Shown: piece after piece, positions 10,601 through 16,400 of the stretch
Layout of the letters: each line of letters opens with the position of its first letter
How positions within the stretch are numbered: position 1 is the first letter of the stretch
Assembly (NCBI GenBank): GCA_007745835.1
Contig: CP036424.1
Span: forward strand, 4,659,831 to 4,723,830
Direction: 5' to 3'
DNA length: 64,000 nt
Origin: Planctomycetes bacterium MalM25
Lineage (GTDB): Bacteria > Planctomycetota > Planctomycetia > Pirellulales > Lacipirellulaceae
The notes under the pieces: generated by a model
The model's input: only the letters and a program-made list of their open reading frames with translations
Databases searched by the model: none
What the model was told of the DNA's origin: nothing
Translations under genes and position numbers: made by a program

Positions 10601-11236
10601 GTGGTGCTAGCCCGATTCCAAGACGCCAACGGCCGGCGCGGTGCGCTGCCCGACACGCTGCTGCTCGACGCAATGCGTCCCCACCCGACCGACACCAACT
10701 CACGCGAGGTGTCGCCGCGGCAGTCGGTGGCGGACTTTGTGCATAACTGCGAAATCAGCAAACGGGCGAACCCGGTGCCGCTGTTCTCCGGGGCGACGAT
10801 CGAGCCCTCGCTCGACACCGAGCGGAACGCGACGACGCGTTTCTCGCCCATCCAGAGGCTCTCGAGCCAGGCGACCACGCGGTCGAACTGCTACGCGGTC
10901 TGGATCACGGTCGGGTTCTTCGAGGTGAAGCCGGCCAACCAGAACCCGGTCCTCGCCACGCGGTACGGCATGGACGACGCCAACGGGGACGGCGTTTACA
11001 CCTACAACGACGTCAACAACAGCCCGCTGACCGACGCCCAACGCACCCAACGCGACTTCTTCTTCCGCAACTACCCCGACGGCTGGACGCTCGGCCAAGA
11101 ATTGGACCTCGACACGGGCCAGAACCAACGTCATCGTGGGTTCTACCTGGTCGACCGGACGCGCCCGGTCGCCTTCCGGCCCGGCGAAGACGCCAACGTG
11201 GCGGAGACCATCCTGTTGCGGAGAAGGATCGAGTGA
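1601..11236 (+). CDS. Giant GspK/PilX-like protein with calcium-loop repeats (3211 aa)
   Basis: The N-terminus has a basic leader (RRG) and a long hydrophobic helix (LLLVVLSMLVLFLLVGTTFL), like PilX/GspK minor pseudopilins. Clusters of Asp/Asn/Gly calcium loops of EF-hand or thrombospondin-3 type occur near residues 620 (DVDNDGDGVPD), 1090 (DDDGDGAIDE), 1250 (DNNGNGVVDE) and 1290-1350 (several in tandem), with another near the C-terminus (DDANGDGVYTYND). GspK proteins are usually about 300-350 residues, so this is roughly ten times larger. ATG 1601 follows the purine-rich GAGAGAAGAG; an in-frame ATG at 1583 is the alternative. It lies after a prepilin gene and overlaps the thioredoxin gene. 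A surface or pilus-associated scaffold is likely but inferred. Confidence 0.7.
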   Translation: MSGALRRDRLRRRQLRTQRAADRRGVLLLVVLSMLVLFLLVGTTFLITSGQYRTQSKVVEKANRSTFQPADLLERALMQLVRDTNNPSSVIRHHSLLRDLYGVDGFVGRITMNNAAAGFGAVAGDGNVGLIRDPNGTLLPTLPRYAGIDPLVQPADTEESLGPTRGQVIEFYVADLQQVDLGDVDRLGDHNAVGLEFGADGLPVEHQMSTIDGYYEGCLLTMLDGPCRGDSVRVLDYDFLFARNINNNSDKRVVVSRWRVMAPRRNDGKPLAAARFDYATPQYGLTDLVQSDVPANSALGHRFIVNGRPFNGAGVGLNPLAMSHDISNGAPAPRLSALEFVEMGAGSATGYGLERALIPNPVQYFEPANVALNPSLGVDPWSKPGTPGGVYLGSDFVPLTRGYVGPASPTYDPTLNAPLYSGFAGSGDTDESYDAPDTQNMALASQALEPRLRGRVVDSSGASLDPDAYYLRNNSPTSEPPPAYLDLEGVTIPSYHRPALANFWFHRLWNSEWLRGVVNNDSDRVRAILEPYGANGAPQHGLGAADAAVIAGIKRKFLLRPLREDHPEFDGSNPLSRYTTNTLRNVLNSGTLVNDRQTPSDPTDDEITFPYWEAVGPWDVDNDGDGVPDSVWVDLGLPVQQTEDGRWYKPLVAMLVEDLDGRLNLNAHGGEEHLAENFLDASTQNGATLQQNLAQDYAAGASLFSSDQLPEGAGWGVAETSLRPVLSPSLPRDNYFSASAAFLGDAQYDDYARLLQGRPDPTLGTPARTVAAALGGSVEFGRYGTGFVQGLTATDQNGNPHGVRLTTPGRTFVTLPNPIPGTRDERTPLEMFGYPFHEGLLFDRPSGFSSAADLRGRYGAGLSAAGAPVGEPISAANFYAFDARTAGTLDPDDTMTWRGDPNNGIDDSPYELDLSVAARRLAPVSATAIRLTYDADDNGEVDAFAAPLVDDAPFSPAELERLLRAFDVDAGKLPDRLWEIVDSFDPEKLAASYQINTQIQNGTPAPVDTQTATPSTLENVVAAAKAAINRRVVTTESFDLPTPNENWAERIALGADGLPGVPRVITVNGNTIFPNDDGDLGIGVVGVDDDGDGAIDEADEVETINEGDEVIVGYNAATQQHTYPNQVTADYDTLYLAGCDDYVVIMREDPPATPRITDYLRYRVVLELLRQDRILFDDPGDSDTRPSLLQPDQRNLVEALVSQILHGNDRLPTGDPARFAGPHSFGGLLAPELLTGVRMDLNRPLGDGRDNNGNGVVDEPAEAGEPYLFDSSFPGGELVVRQWLDLNKSGTFDQDLDGDGVLYFDTDADGLPDRFDPDDLTDADGDGVQEPLVDHLWIDDDGDGLRDADEFRPFDYTRGADANGRGGVVASGNLGVRDDARLARQLYARHLYCLMLLLTDENYLAPYDSSDPQVVHYLDPLSGAWVDPTAVPLLPAPESSIAFWLAGTIFDGDHTVVQADASTDLSVSPHGPNETRRLRVLAEARRLAQRKLTRRMIAQWAINVVDFRDPDAIQTPFEYDENPWDGWNVVDTQLTADPSDDVVYPLDGDLATDENYTQVRLAEATGFTAPGVAIDSTVSPYNGGNFTIDPVDLSLRPDSAMDVLVPRRLSLLDRTRGVVWGAERPEAILTEGLAWHDRRLEDLDAGGGQLGGDKDDDLDQLRKPKGYVYLEAFNPWTDGVQRPAEFYSHVGRDGVLVPFGGVRFDRLSNLPADPSGDPRDIDSPFQQTRSPVWRLACVEEHPVLRNASISPNLSEAISVALDAGPLADLKQASDDPPNRLNETEGVEGANDYLGEYLAGGPSVYRAPTLPAAVEEPATAYGNIEDRNAPVLQRAYSDLWFDQAVEAFLNLATNENNIRQGVNDADGLAIAVGVIAQPSRLADPSFPTFDRFAQPGAPARSEFVLSSREDGRDSGRPDDSAPGTPKPNIRVVDRTILLKPTRFIERVFYMTSPNGQILKGESFGTPTSDNLNGRILGDAAPLPNLNDPGFRIPILSYQIPVVSGEVQTTELKRPDVGVSIAERPTDELSDKDKVLEVRISKFASLDLLADDAADRVGSITLAPLLPGRRAVIGTSGPVYEFDLPDSATVAPRADRSSFTGTDSNLLYRRFTTLVSQQAADTVSGPGVGDEFIVPNPDVPTPQASLRRFEMIPSPNDNVHQFAVRMNGYLDSQTLLSGGSGFNITVSPESGSSAERTIPPVISIPIDHFSISEPLDQYLIRQLELDPSLDRLFEPNVDGLRDTGRPAEGYFKDSVRGAAFDSPFDLEPELIENQTTPNYRAMHLERLSNPLLPWNPPPMRVTGDPNPQHDPTLPVNPYLPVDAQALDVTAFNSYSEGEADQVGQAAASTEHVHVPTVTSGGGSSQDYGPERRHRRERPLPGVGGDPETVIGFSSNERDRPLGPFALLWDFQPSRLLWRQSQGATVSEILYETVYGSERSGYAVTDNDSVKADGGIIDGVDLGGDADTDVVGNYDLSFEEAQFRGYEEHVIDFPWRMTLGFPSWLMGEFYSSSGLSWLQEGVADGVHEAIDLDGDLSGGDLLGAAEVNNAPVNIGTDGRPVDPALLRETVTTPEFAWPNRPFASAGELMQVPVWGGSRMLSYYSTYNWLHTQMPGFLHDTQVNPYNGEAAVFHDGRDYELSQLNAGTTFNGAYDDDGTPADTNNSLNAAATNDLRFREMLGNFGHLINFFQTARFPAYYEDFTDEIAASGWEESPRGAAHFYRLLDYVHVPSRFVGTDTLLNADVFGSAGIDPEDPRASLAAPYNRVNRYREPGRVNLNTIVGRRDATEAVRIDNAGNGQNDGGFNNTTDRPRLADYWSEVYDGLMHRNQDASEIDYNNADLLKMGHLGPAWRDVALSRRGYVQPTFDPTVDPGDDSFTLGSDRQNQVDYSPRRMHPAFPTLFANPFRAPGEGANVPLAHMVQTGVDATLLRAHPLSPGADGAWGRRGVDERTVKKDSNTDTIANNDGVRDDAGEAGSLTLQLGGGRVANPPGQPVGDRLNADVVLARFQDANGRRGALPDTLLLDAMRPHPTDTNSREVSPRQSVADFVHNCEISKRANPVPLFSGATIEPSLDTERNATTRFSPIQRLSSQATTRSNCYAVWITVGFFEVKPANQNPVLATRYGMDDANGDGVYTYNDVNNSPLTDAQRTQRDFFFRNYPDGWTLGQELDLDTGQNQRHRGFYLVDRTRPVAFRPGEDANVAETILLRRRIE

Positions 11237-11781
11237 GCGAGTCGGGTCAGAGCAAAGGAGGCTTCGACGGCCCGTTGGGGCTGGCGGCCATCGTGCTGGC
11301 GATCGTTGTCGGAGCGGTGCTGCTCGAGCGTTTCACCCGCCCCACGGACCTCGGCGGATCGACCCCGCCGATGCCGCTCCCCGAGCTGCGCGCCGAGGGT
11401 TGGCTCAACACGGGGGGCGCGGGCCTCGTCAGAGCCGACCTCAGCGGCCAGTGGGTCGTCGTCGATTCGTGGGCGACCTTCTGCCGCCCCTGCCTGATGT
11501 CGATGCCGAAGCTGGCCGACCTGTACGGGCGCTGGAAGGACCGCGGCGTCGAGATCGTCGGCGTCACCTCCGAACCGGGTTCGATGCTCGACACGATCGA
11601 GGCGACCGTCAATCGGTTCGAGGGGGTCGACTGGCCGGTCGCGTACGGCGCCGGCATGGTGAACGATCAGCTCAGCATCACCATGATCCCGACTTACATC
11701 CTCTTCGATCCCGAGGGGATCAGCGTGTGGCGGGGTCACTCGGTCAAGGAGCTCGAGGCCGCACTCGAGGCCCGGCTCTGA
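11233..11781 (+). CDS. Membrane-anchored thioredoxin-like (TlpA/ResA type) protein
   Basis: A 182-residue protein with an N-terminal transmembrane helix (about residues 14-31) and a thioredoxin fold whose active site reads WATFCRPC, with Cys84 and Cys87. The helix should hold the domain on the outer face of the inner membrane, as for TlpA/ResA redox proteins. The usual cis-Pro region is visible (TMIPTYILFDPEG). The GTG start overlaps the stop of the giant gene by 4 nt (GTGA), which suggests translational coupling. A thiol-disulfide role in maturing that exported protein is plausible but not shown. Confidence 0.82.
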   Translation: MSESGQSKGGFDGPLGLAAIVLAIVVGAVLLERFTRPTDLGGSTPPMPLPELRAEGWLNTGGAGLVRADLSGQWVVVDSWATFCRPCLMSMPKLADLYGRWKDRGVEIVGVTSEPGSMLDTIEATVNRFEGVDWPVAYGAGMVNDQLSITMIPTYILFDPEGISVWRGHSVKELEAALEARL

Positions 11782-12749
11782 TCTCCTGCGGCATCCGGAT
11801 CCGCTGCTTCGAATGAACGCGCGGCGATCTCATCAACAACGCTTTGCCATTCCTGGTCGAGCGGGATCGCGTGCCCGCTCTGCTCCAACTCGATCAGGCG
11901 TTTATCCTCGGAGCCGATCTCTCCGAAGTACGCTTCCGCCGAGGGCGTATCGACAACCGGGTCGGTCGTGCTCACGAAGAGGCTCACCGGCGTGACGAAG
12001 CGCTCCGCTTCCGGGCGGTTGCGATCCATCAGCCGGAACAGCTCCTCAACGACGGCGATCGGCGTGAAGGGCGTCCTCCCCGGGTGATCGCTCCGCTGGG
12101 GGTCGCGGCAGTCCATCGGGTACGGCGATCGCAGCGTCCCGGTGAACACGAACACGGTACGACCGAAGTCGTGCCAGAAGCGGGTCGTGCCGACCGGGCT
12201 CCGCGAGCTGGAGACCGCCACCGCCGGCGCGAGCAGCACCGCGAAGTCGGCCGCCTCGGGTTGATCAATCAGGGTCTGGATCGCGACGGCGCCCCCCAGC
12301 GAGTGCGCGACCAGCCCGACGCGTTCGTGCTTCTTCCGGAGCGCCGCCAGCTCGGCCGTCACCTCGGCGACCCACCGGTCGGAGGTCGTCTGGGCGTAGG
12401 CGGGCAGGGGTTCGGCGAAACCGGGCAGCCGCATCACGCGGCACGCGACGCCCCGCTCGGCGAGCGCCGGCGCAACCAGGTCGTAATGCCGGGGCGAGGC
12501 GTTGATGCCATGCACCAGCAGGACGGCCACGCCGCCCGACGGCTCTCGGTCGCCCCCGGCCGGGAGGCTGTACGCACCGCACCCGGCGAGCACGCCGTCG
12601 GCGTCGCGCTCGACCGACGCTTCCCAGGAACGCAGCGACACCGCGACGTACGCCGCGTGCAAGCCGTCGATCAGCAACTGAACGGCGACGAGCCCCGCTA
12701 GGGCCACGACAACCCACTTCCAACGCTTGTTCATCACCTGCCTCGTCAT
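11736..12749 (-). CDS. Alpha/beta hydrolase with N-terminal membrane anchor
   Basis: An N-terminal hydrophobic helix (WVVVALAGLVAVQLLIDGL) is followed by an alpha/beta hydrolase fold: the LLVHGINASPRHY oxyanion region, a nucleophile elbow AHSLGG, a likely acid in STTDPVVDTP and a catalytic His in EQSGHAIPLD. The family covers carboxylesterases and monoacylglycerol-lipase-like enzymes; the substrate cannot be read from sequence. I placed the start at ATG 12749, 14 nt after the doc stop; ATG 12734, preceded by GAGGCAGG, is an alternative. A longer in-frame reading would run far into doc and is unlikely. The 3' end overlaps the convergent thioredoxin gene by 46 nt. Confidence 0.78.
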   Translation of the reverse strand: MTRQVMNKRWKWVVVALAGLVAVQLLIDGLHAAYVAVSLRSWEASVERDADGVLAGCGAYSLPAGGDREPSGGVAVLLVHGINASPRHYDLVAPALAERGVACRVMRLPGFAEPLPAYAQTTSDRWVAEVTAELAALRKKHERVGLVAHSLGGAVAIQTLIDQPEAADFAVLLAPAVAVSSSRSPVGTTRFWHDFGRTVFVFTGTLRSPYPMDCRDPQRSDHPGRTPFTPIAVVEELFRLMDRNRPEAERFVTPVSLFVSTTDPVVDTPSAEAYFGEIGSEDKRLIELEQSGHAIPLDQEWQSVVDEIAARSFEAADPDAAGDQSRASSAASSSLTE

Positions 12750-12762
12750 GTCGCTCAACTCG

Positions 12763-13167
12763 TCAACCGATCGGCCGGGCGTGATCGCGCAACCACGCGG
12801 CGAAGTCCTGTTCAGGGGTCTCCCCCGCGGCGAGGGCGAGGACGGCTTTGTACCACTCGTCATCGGACGCCAAGAGCATCACGCCTTGCGTGTTGAGGAA
12901 GGCTTCACAGACAACCGCCGCTATCCGCTTGTTGCCATCGAGAAACGGATGGTTCTTGGCGAGGCCAAACGCGTAGGCCGCCGCTAGCGCTGGGGAGTCG
13001 GGCTTGGGATCACCGTATGCCCAGAGATTGCGGGGACGCCCCAACGCCGACTCAAGCAGACCCTCATCTCGCAAGCCCTGCTGTCCTCCATGCTCCTCCA
13101 ACTGAAGCTCATGGGCCGCAAGGACAACGCTACGATCGATCCAGATTGGCTCGGGAGTCGCCATCAC
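12763..13167 (-). CDS. doc: Death-on-curing (Doc/Fic family) toxin
   Basis: A 134-residue Doc-type Fic protein with the active-site motif HPFLDGNKR at residues 73-81, matching the Doc signature HxFx(D/N)GNKR. In phage P1 Doc this site phosphorylates EF-Tu and stops translation; classical Fic enzymes AMPylate. Length matches Doc (about 126 aa). The ATG overlaps the stop of the upstream AbrB-type antitoxin gene by 4 nt, the usual type II toxin-antitoxin arrangement. The partner is an AbrB-fold protein rather than the Phd of the P1 system. Confidence 0.9.
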   Translation of the reverse strand: MMATPEPIWIDRSVVLAAHELQLEEHGGQQGLRDEGLLESALGRPRNLWAYGDPKPDSPALAAAYAFGLAKNHPFLDGNKRIAAVVCEAFLNTQGVMLLASDDEWYKAVLALAAGETPEQDFAAWLRDHARPIG

Positions 13168-13376
13168 TCGGCCAAGCGTCGCAGGGTTTCACGACGACGC
13201 ACCATGACGTCCTTCATCATGGCGAGCTGATCATCGGCCAACGAATCTGACGGGCGTAGAACGCCCTCGTCGAAAACGATCTCACTCCCTTCGGCCACCC
13301 CTAGCCGAGCGGCTAAGTCGCTCGGCAGAAAGACCGCCGGCTTATCATCGATCATGGTGACGCGTAGCGTTGTCAT
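13164..13376 (-). CDS. AbrB/MazE-type antitoxin
   Basis: A 70-residue protein with an N-terminal AbrB/SpoVT swapped-hairpin DNA-binding domain (TLRVTMIDDKPAVFLPSDLAARLGVAEGSEIVF) and a charged C-terminal helix (MMKDVMVRRRETLRRLAE), which probably binds and inhibits Doc. It is the first gene of a two-gene operon and overlaps doc by 4 nt. Autorepression through the AbrB domain is expected from the family. Upstream ATTTAGGAGAACTG provides a ribosome site (AGGAG) close to the ATG. Confidence 0.82.
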   Translation of the reverse strand: MTTLRVTMIDDKPAVFLPSDLAARLGVAEGSEIVFDEGVLRPSDSLADDQLAMMKDVMVRRRETLRRLAE

Positions 13377-13425
13377 ATCAGTTCTCCTAAATAGGCTGAC
13401 ACCTCGATTATAGCCCCGGTTCGCC

Positions 13426-14313
13426 TCAACGAGGCCAGCGGGCGTAAACGCCGCTTTCTAATTTGCGTCCGGCGGGCGTCGTGAGCCAGATGTCGCCGTC
13501 CGCCGGGGGCTGGCCGCAGTGGCCGACGACCGCGTCGGACAGGTAGGCGGACAGCTCGGCCGGGCCGACGCCGGGCGTGTGGCACGTCGCGAGAAAGAAT
13601 CGCGGGGCCCGCTCCACCAGCTCGGCGCACAGCCCCAGCAGCTCAGGCAGATTGCGTTCCAACCGCCACGCCTCGCCCTTCGGGCCGTGGCCGTAACTGG
13701 GCGGGTCGAGGACGACCGCGTCGTAGCGGGCGCCCCGCTTCACCTCGCGCTGGCAGTACCGGACGGCGTCCTCCACGATCCAGCGGATCGGCGCCTCGGC
13801 CAAGCCCGAGCGTTCCGCATTCTCACGTGCCAAGGCGACCGAGGGCTTCGACGCGTCGACGTGCGTCACCACCGCGCCCGCCGCCGCCGCCGCGAGCGTG
13901 CTCCCGCCGGTGTAGGCGAACAGGTTCAGCACGCGGGGCGGGTTGTCCGGGTCGGCCGCGACGAGGCGGGCCGTCCGCTCGGCGATCCACCGCCAGTTGC
14001 TCAGCTGCTCGGGGAACAGGCCGACCTGCCCGGCGGGCGTCGGCGTGACGCCAAGCGTCATCGCGCGGTCCGCGCCCAGGGGGACGCGGCACGTGTGGCC
14101 ATTGGCCCACTTGGTCGGCTTCGGCTTCCACGCGCCGTCCGCCGCGCGGTCGCCGCCGTAGCGCGCGACCGCCTCGCGCCAGGCGTCGGGGAGCTGCTTC
14201 CGCTCATCGACCGCCGCCGGGCAGGGGCGGTCGAGCACCAGCTCGCCGAACCGCTCCAGCCGGCGGCCGGCGCCGAAGTCGATCAGCTCGTAGTCGGGCC
14301 AGTCGTCGTTCAT
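13426..14313 (-). CDS. Class I SAM-dependent methyltransferase (RlmI/RlmK-like)
   Basis: A Rossmann methyltransferase of about 295 residues. Motif I is NLFAYTGGSTLAAAAAGA, the acidic ribose-binding position lies in VTHVDASKPSV, and the catalytic motif is DPPSY (AVVLDPPSYGHGPKGEAW), as in the RlmI/RlmK branch of 23S rRNA m5C/m7G methyltransferases. The N-terminal PUA domain of RlmI is absent and a short unrelated segment replaces it, so the substrate may differ. ATG 14313 overlaps the uppP stop (ATGA), which fixes the start and implies co-transcription after uppP. Confidence 0.8.
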   Translation of the reverse strand: MNDDWPDYELIDFGAGRRLERFGELVLDRPCPAAVDERKQLPDAWREAVARYGGDRAADGAWKPKPTKWANGHTCRVPLGADRAMTLGVTPTPAGQVGLFPEQLSNWRWIAERTARLVAADPDNPPRVLNLFAYTGGSTLAAAAAGAVVTHVDASKPSVALARENAERSGLAEAPIRWIVEDAVRYCQREVKRGARYDAVVLDPPSYGHGPKGEAWRLERNLPELLGLCAELVERAPRFFLATCHTPGVGPAELSAYLSDAVVGHCGQPPADGDIWLTTPAGRKLESGVYARWPR

Positions 14314-15110
14314 CCGTACAGCCGCCAGAGGACGACCGCCACGCCGAGCGGGATCAGGTACCAAGCGAACACGGCCAGGCGGCCCCGCTTCACGAACTGG
14401 ATCAGCAACGCGAGCGCCGCGTAGCCGACCGCGAACGAGATCGCAAAGCCGATCGCCAACAGGCCGATCGGCGTGCCGGTGGATCCGGTCTCCAAGATAT
14501 CGAGCCCCTCCAGCACGCCGGCGCCGAGGATCGCCGGGATCGCCAGCAGGAAGGCAAACGTCGAGGCGCTCTCGCGGTCGAGCCCCACGCCCAGGCCGGC
14601 GGCGATGGTCGAGCCGGATCGGCTGATCCCCGGCAGGATGGCGAAGGCCTGCGCGGCGCCGATGGCGAGCGTCTTGCCCCACGTGAGTTGCTGGTAGGGC
14701 GTCTCGCCGGGCGTGCGACGCGACGCGGCGATCAGGATCATCGCGGTCACCGGGAACATGAGCCCCGCGACCAGCACGTTCTCCAGGATGCCGTCCGCGG
14801 TGGCGTCGGGCAGCCCCTTCTTGATCCCCACGCCGACGATCGCCGCGGGGATCGTGCCGGCGATCAGCAGCGGGATCACGCGCCGGTCCTCTCCCAGCAG
14901 CCGGGTGATCTCCTCACGGTAATAGACCAGCACGCTCGCCAGCGTCCCCAGGTGCAGGGCGATGCTCACCTCGATAAGGTCCTGCGTCGGTGGCATGCCG
15001 AGGCGTTCGAGCAGCGCGTTGGCGACCACCAAGTGGCCCGACGAGCTGACCGGCAGGAACTCGGTGAGGCCCTGCACGACCGCCAGCACGAGGATCTCGA
15101 CGAGCGACAT
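14310..15110 (-). CDS. uppP: Undecaprenyl-diphosphatase (BacA/UppP)
   Basis: Recycles the undecaprenyl lipid carrier for cell-wall and polysaccharide synthesis by removing one phosphate from undecaprenyl diphosphate at the membrane. The two signature motifs are present: QGLTEFLPVSSSGHL near residues 13-27 and PGISRSGSTIAAGL near 160-173. Several hydrophobic helices and 266 residues fit the family. It heads an operon with the methyltransferase gene through a 4-nt overlap and is divergent from the exonuclease gene. Confidence 0.95.
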   Translation of the reverse strand: MSLVEILVLAVVQGLTEFLPVSSSGHLVVANALLERLGMPPTQDLIEVSIALHLGTLASVLVYYREEITRLLGEDRRVIPLLIAGTIPAAIVGVGIKKGLPDATADGILENVLVAGLMFPVTAMILIAASRRTPGETPYQQLTWGKTLAIGAAQAFAILPGISRSGSTIAAGLGVGLDRESASTFAFLLAIPAILGAGVLEGLDILETGSTGTPIGLLAIGFAISFAVGYAALALLIQFVKRGRLAVFAWYLIPLGVAVVLWRLYG

Positions 15111-15201
15111 GGCGGAGCCAGGAGAGAATGGGGAGCGAGGAATCGGGTAGCATTATGGGCTTCTATCGGCCCGCCGCCTTCCCCCCGACACCCTCGCTCC
15201 C

Positions 15202-16173
15202 TTGCACGCCTACGAAGACGGCCTCCTGCTGACCCGCCCCCGCCTGTGGGTCGATGTGCGCCGGCGGCAGCCGCGGTCGTTCGTTTCGCACGCCCACGCC
15301 GACCACATGGCCCGGCACGAGTTGGCCCTCTGCACGCCCGAGACCGGCCGGCTGTACCAGGCCCGCCTCGGCAAGCGTCCGGTCCACGAGATGCGCCTCG
15401 GCGAGGCGATCGAGTTCGGCGGGCTCCGGCTCACCGCCCTGGGCGCCGGGCACTGCCTCGGCTCGGCGATGCTGCTGGCCGAGGACGGGGACCAATCGCT
15501 GCTCTACACGGGCGATTTCAAGCTGGGCGAGTCGCTCACCGCGGCCCCCGCCGAGCCGCGCCACGCCGACACGCTGGTCATGGAGTCGACCTTCGGCCGA
15601 CCCGACTACCGCCTGCCGCCCCGCCGCGAGACGATCGAACGGCTGCTCGGGACGGTGCACACGGCGTTCGCCGAGGGCCGCACGCCGGTCGTCCACGCGT
15701 ACGCCCTCGGCAAGAGCCAAGAGGTCACTAAGATCCTCACCACGCACGGCGTGCCGGTGCTGCAGCACCCGCGGGTCTGGGAGATGAGCCGGGTCTACGA
15801 GGCGTGCGGCGTCGAGCTCGGCACGGGCGAGGCGGGCGTCGCGCTGTACGGCGGCCGCCCCCTCGCCGGCCACGCCGTGGTGACGCTGCCCAAGACGATG
15901 AAGGACCACCGCCTTCGTGAACTGGGCCCGGTGACCTCGATCGCCGTGACCGGCTGGGCGGCGGCAGCGGGGGCGCCCTACCGGCTGGATGTCGATCACG
16001 CGCTGCCCCTCTCGGACCACGCCGACTTCACCGAGCTGCTGGAGATCGTCGATCGGGTCGAGCCCCGCCTCGTGCTGTGCACGCACGGGCCGCGGTCGTT
16101 TGTTGAGGAACTCCGTTCCCGCGGGCACAACGCGGAGCCGCTTGAGCCCGAACGGCAGAAAAAGCTCTTCTAG
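15202..16173 (+). CDS. MBL-fold exonuclease-like protein (beta-CASP relative)
   Basis: Metallo-beta-lactamase motifs are visible: HAHADH near residue 33 (metal ligands), GAGHCLGS, LYTGDFK, LSDHADF and a C-terminal THG. The order and the segment YALGKSQEVTKIL resemble the predicted DNA exonucleases of the ligase-associated family and archaeal mRNA 3'-end processing factors. No ligase gene is adjacent, so the name is by similarity only. The start is TTG 15202, since no ATG occurs before the conserved DGLLLTRPRLWVDV segment. 323 residues is the usual size. Hairpins follow the stop. Confidence 0.75.
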   Translation: MHAYEDGLLLTRPRLWVDVRRRQPRSFVSHAHADHMARHELALCTPETGRLYQARLGKRPVHEMRLGEAIEFGGLRLTALGAGHCLGSAMLLAEDGDQSLLYTGDFKLGESLTAAPAEPRHADTLVMESTFGRPDYRLPPRRETIERLLGTVHTAFAEGRTPVVHAYALGKSQEVTKILTTHGVPVLQHPRVWEMSRVYEACGVELGTGEAGVALYGGRPLAGHAVVTLPKTMKDHRLRELGPVTSIAVTGWAAAAGAPYRLDVDHALPLSDHADFTELLEIVDRVEPRLVLCTHGPRSFVEELRSRGHNAEPLEPERQKKLF

Positions 16174-16175
16174 CG

Positions 16176-16216
16176 CCCCCGGTGCTGGCGCCGGGGGGGC
16201 AACCTGTGCGGGTTGC
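16176..16216 (+). terminator. Two tandem hairpins after the exonuclease gene
   Basis: Right after the stop codon, CCCCCGG/CCGGGGG form a 7-bp stem (16176-16197), followed by GCAACC/GGTTGC, a 6-bp stem (16199-16216). There is no T run, as is common in high-GC planctomycetes. The rest of the gap to the next start at 16401 holds no gene that I can support. Confidence 0.4.
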
Positions 16217-16400
16217 AACGCCCGAGGCTAGCAGAGGGGGGGCCGCACGGTCCGGTTTTGCTAGTCGCCCCGGCTGCGCGGGGACGAACCAACAACGGAC
16301 GAAGCGCCCCCTCGGCCGTGTGCCGGAGGTCGGCCGTTTCCCAAGAGCCGACGGCAAGGACGCCGCCGCGCCGCGTGTACGACGACGACAAGCCCGCCGC

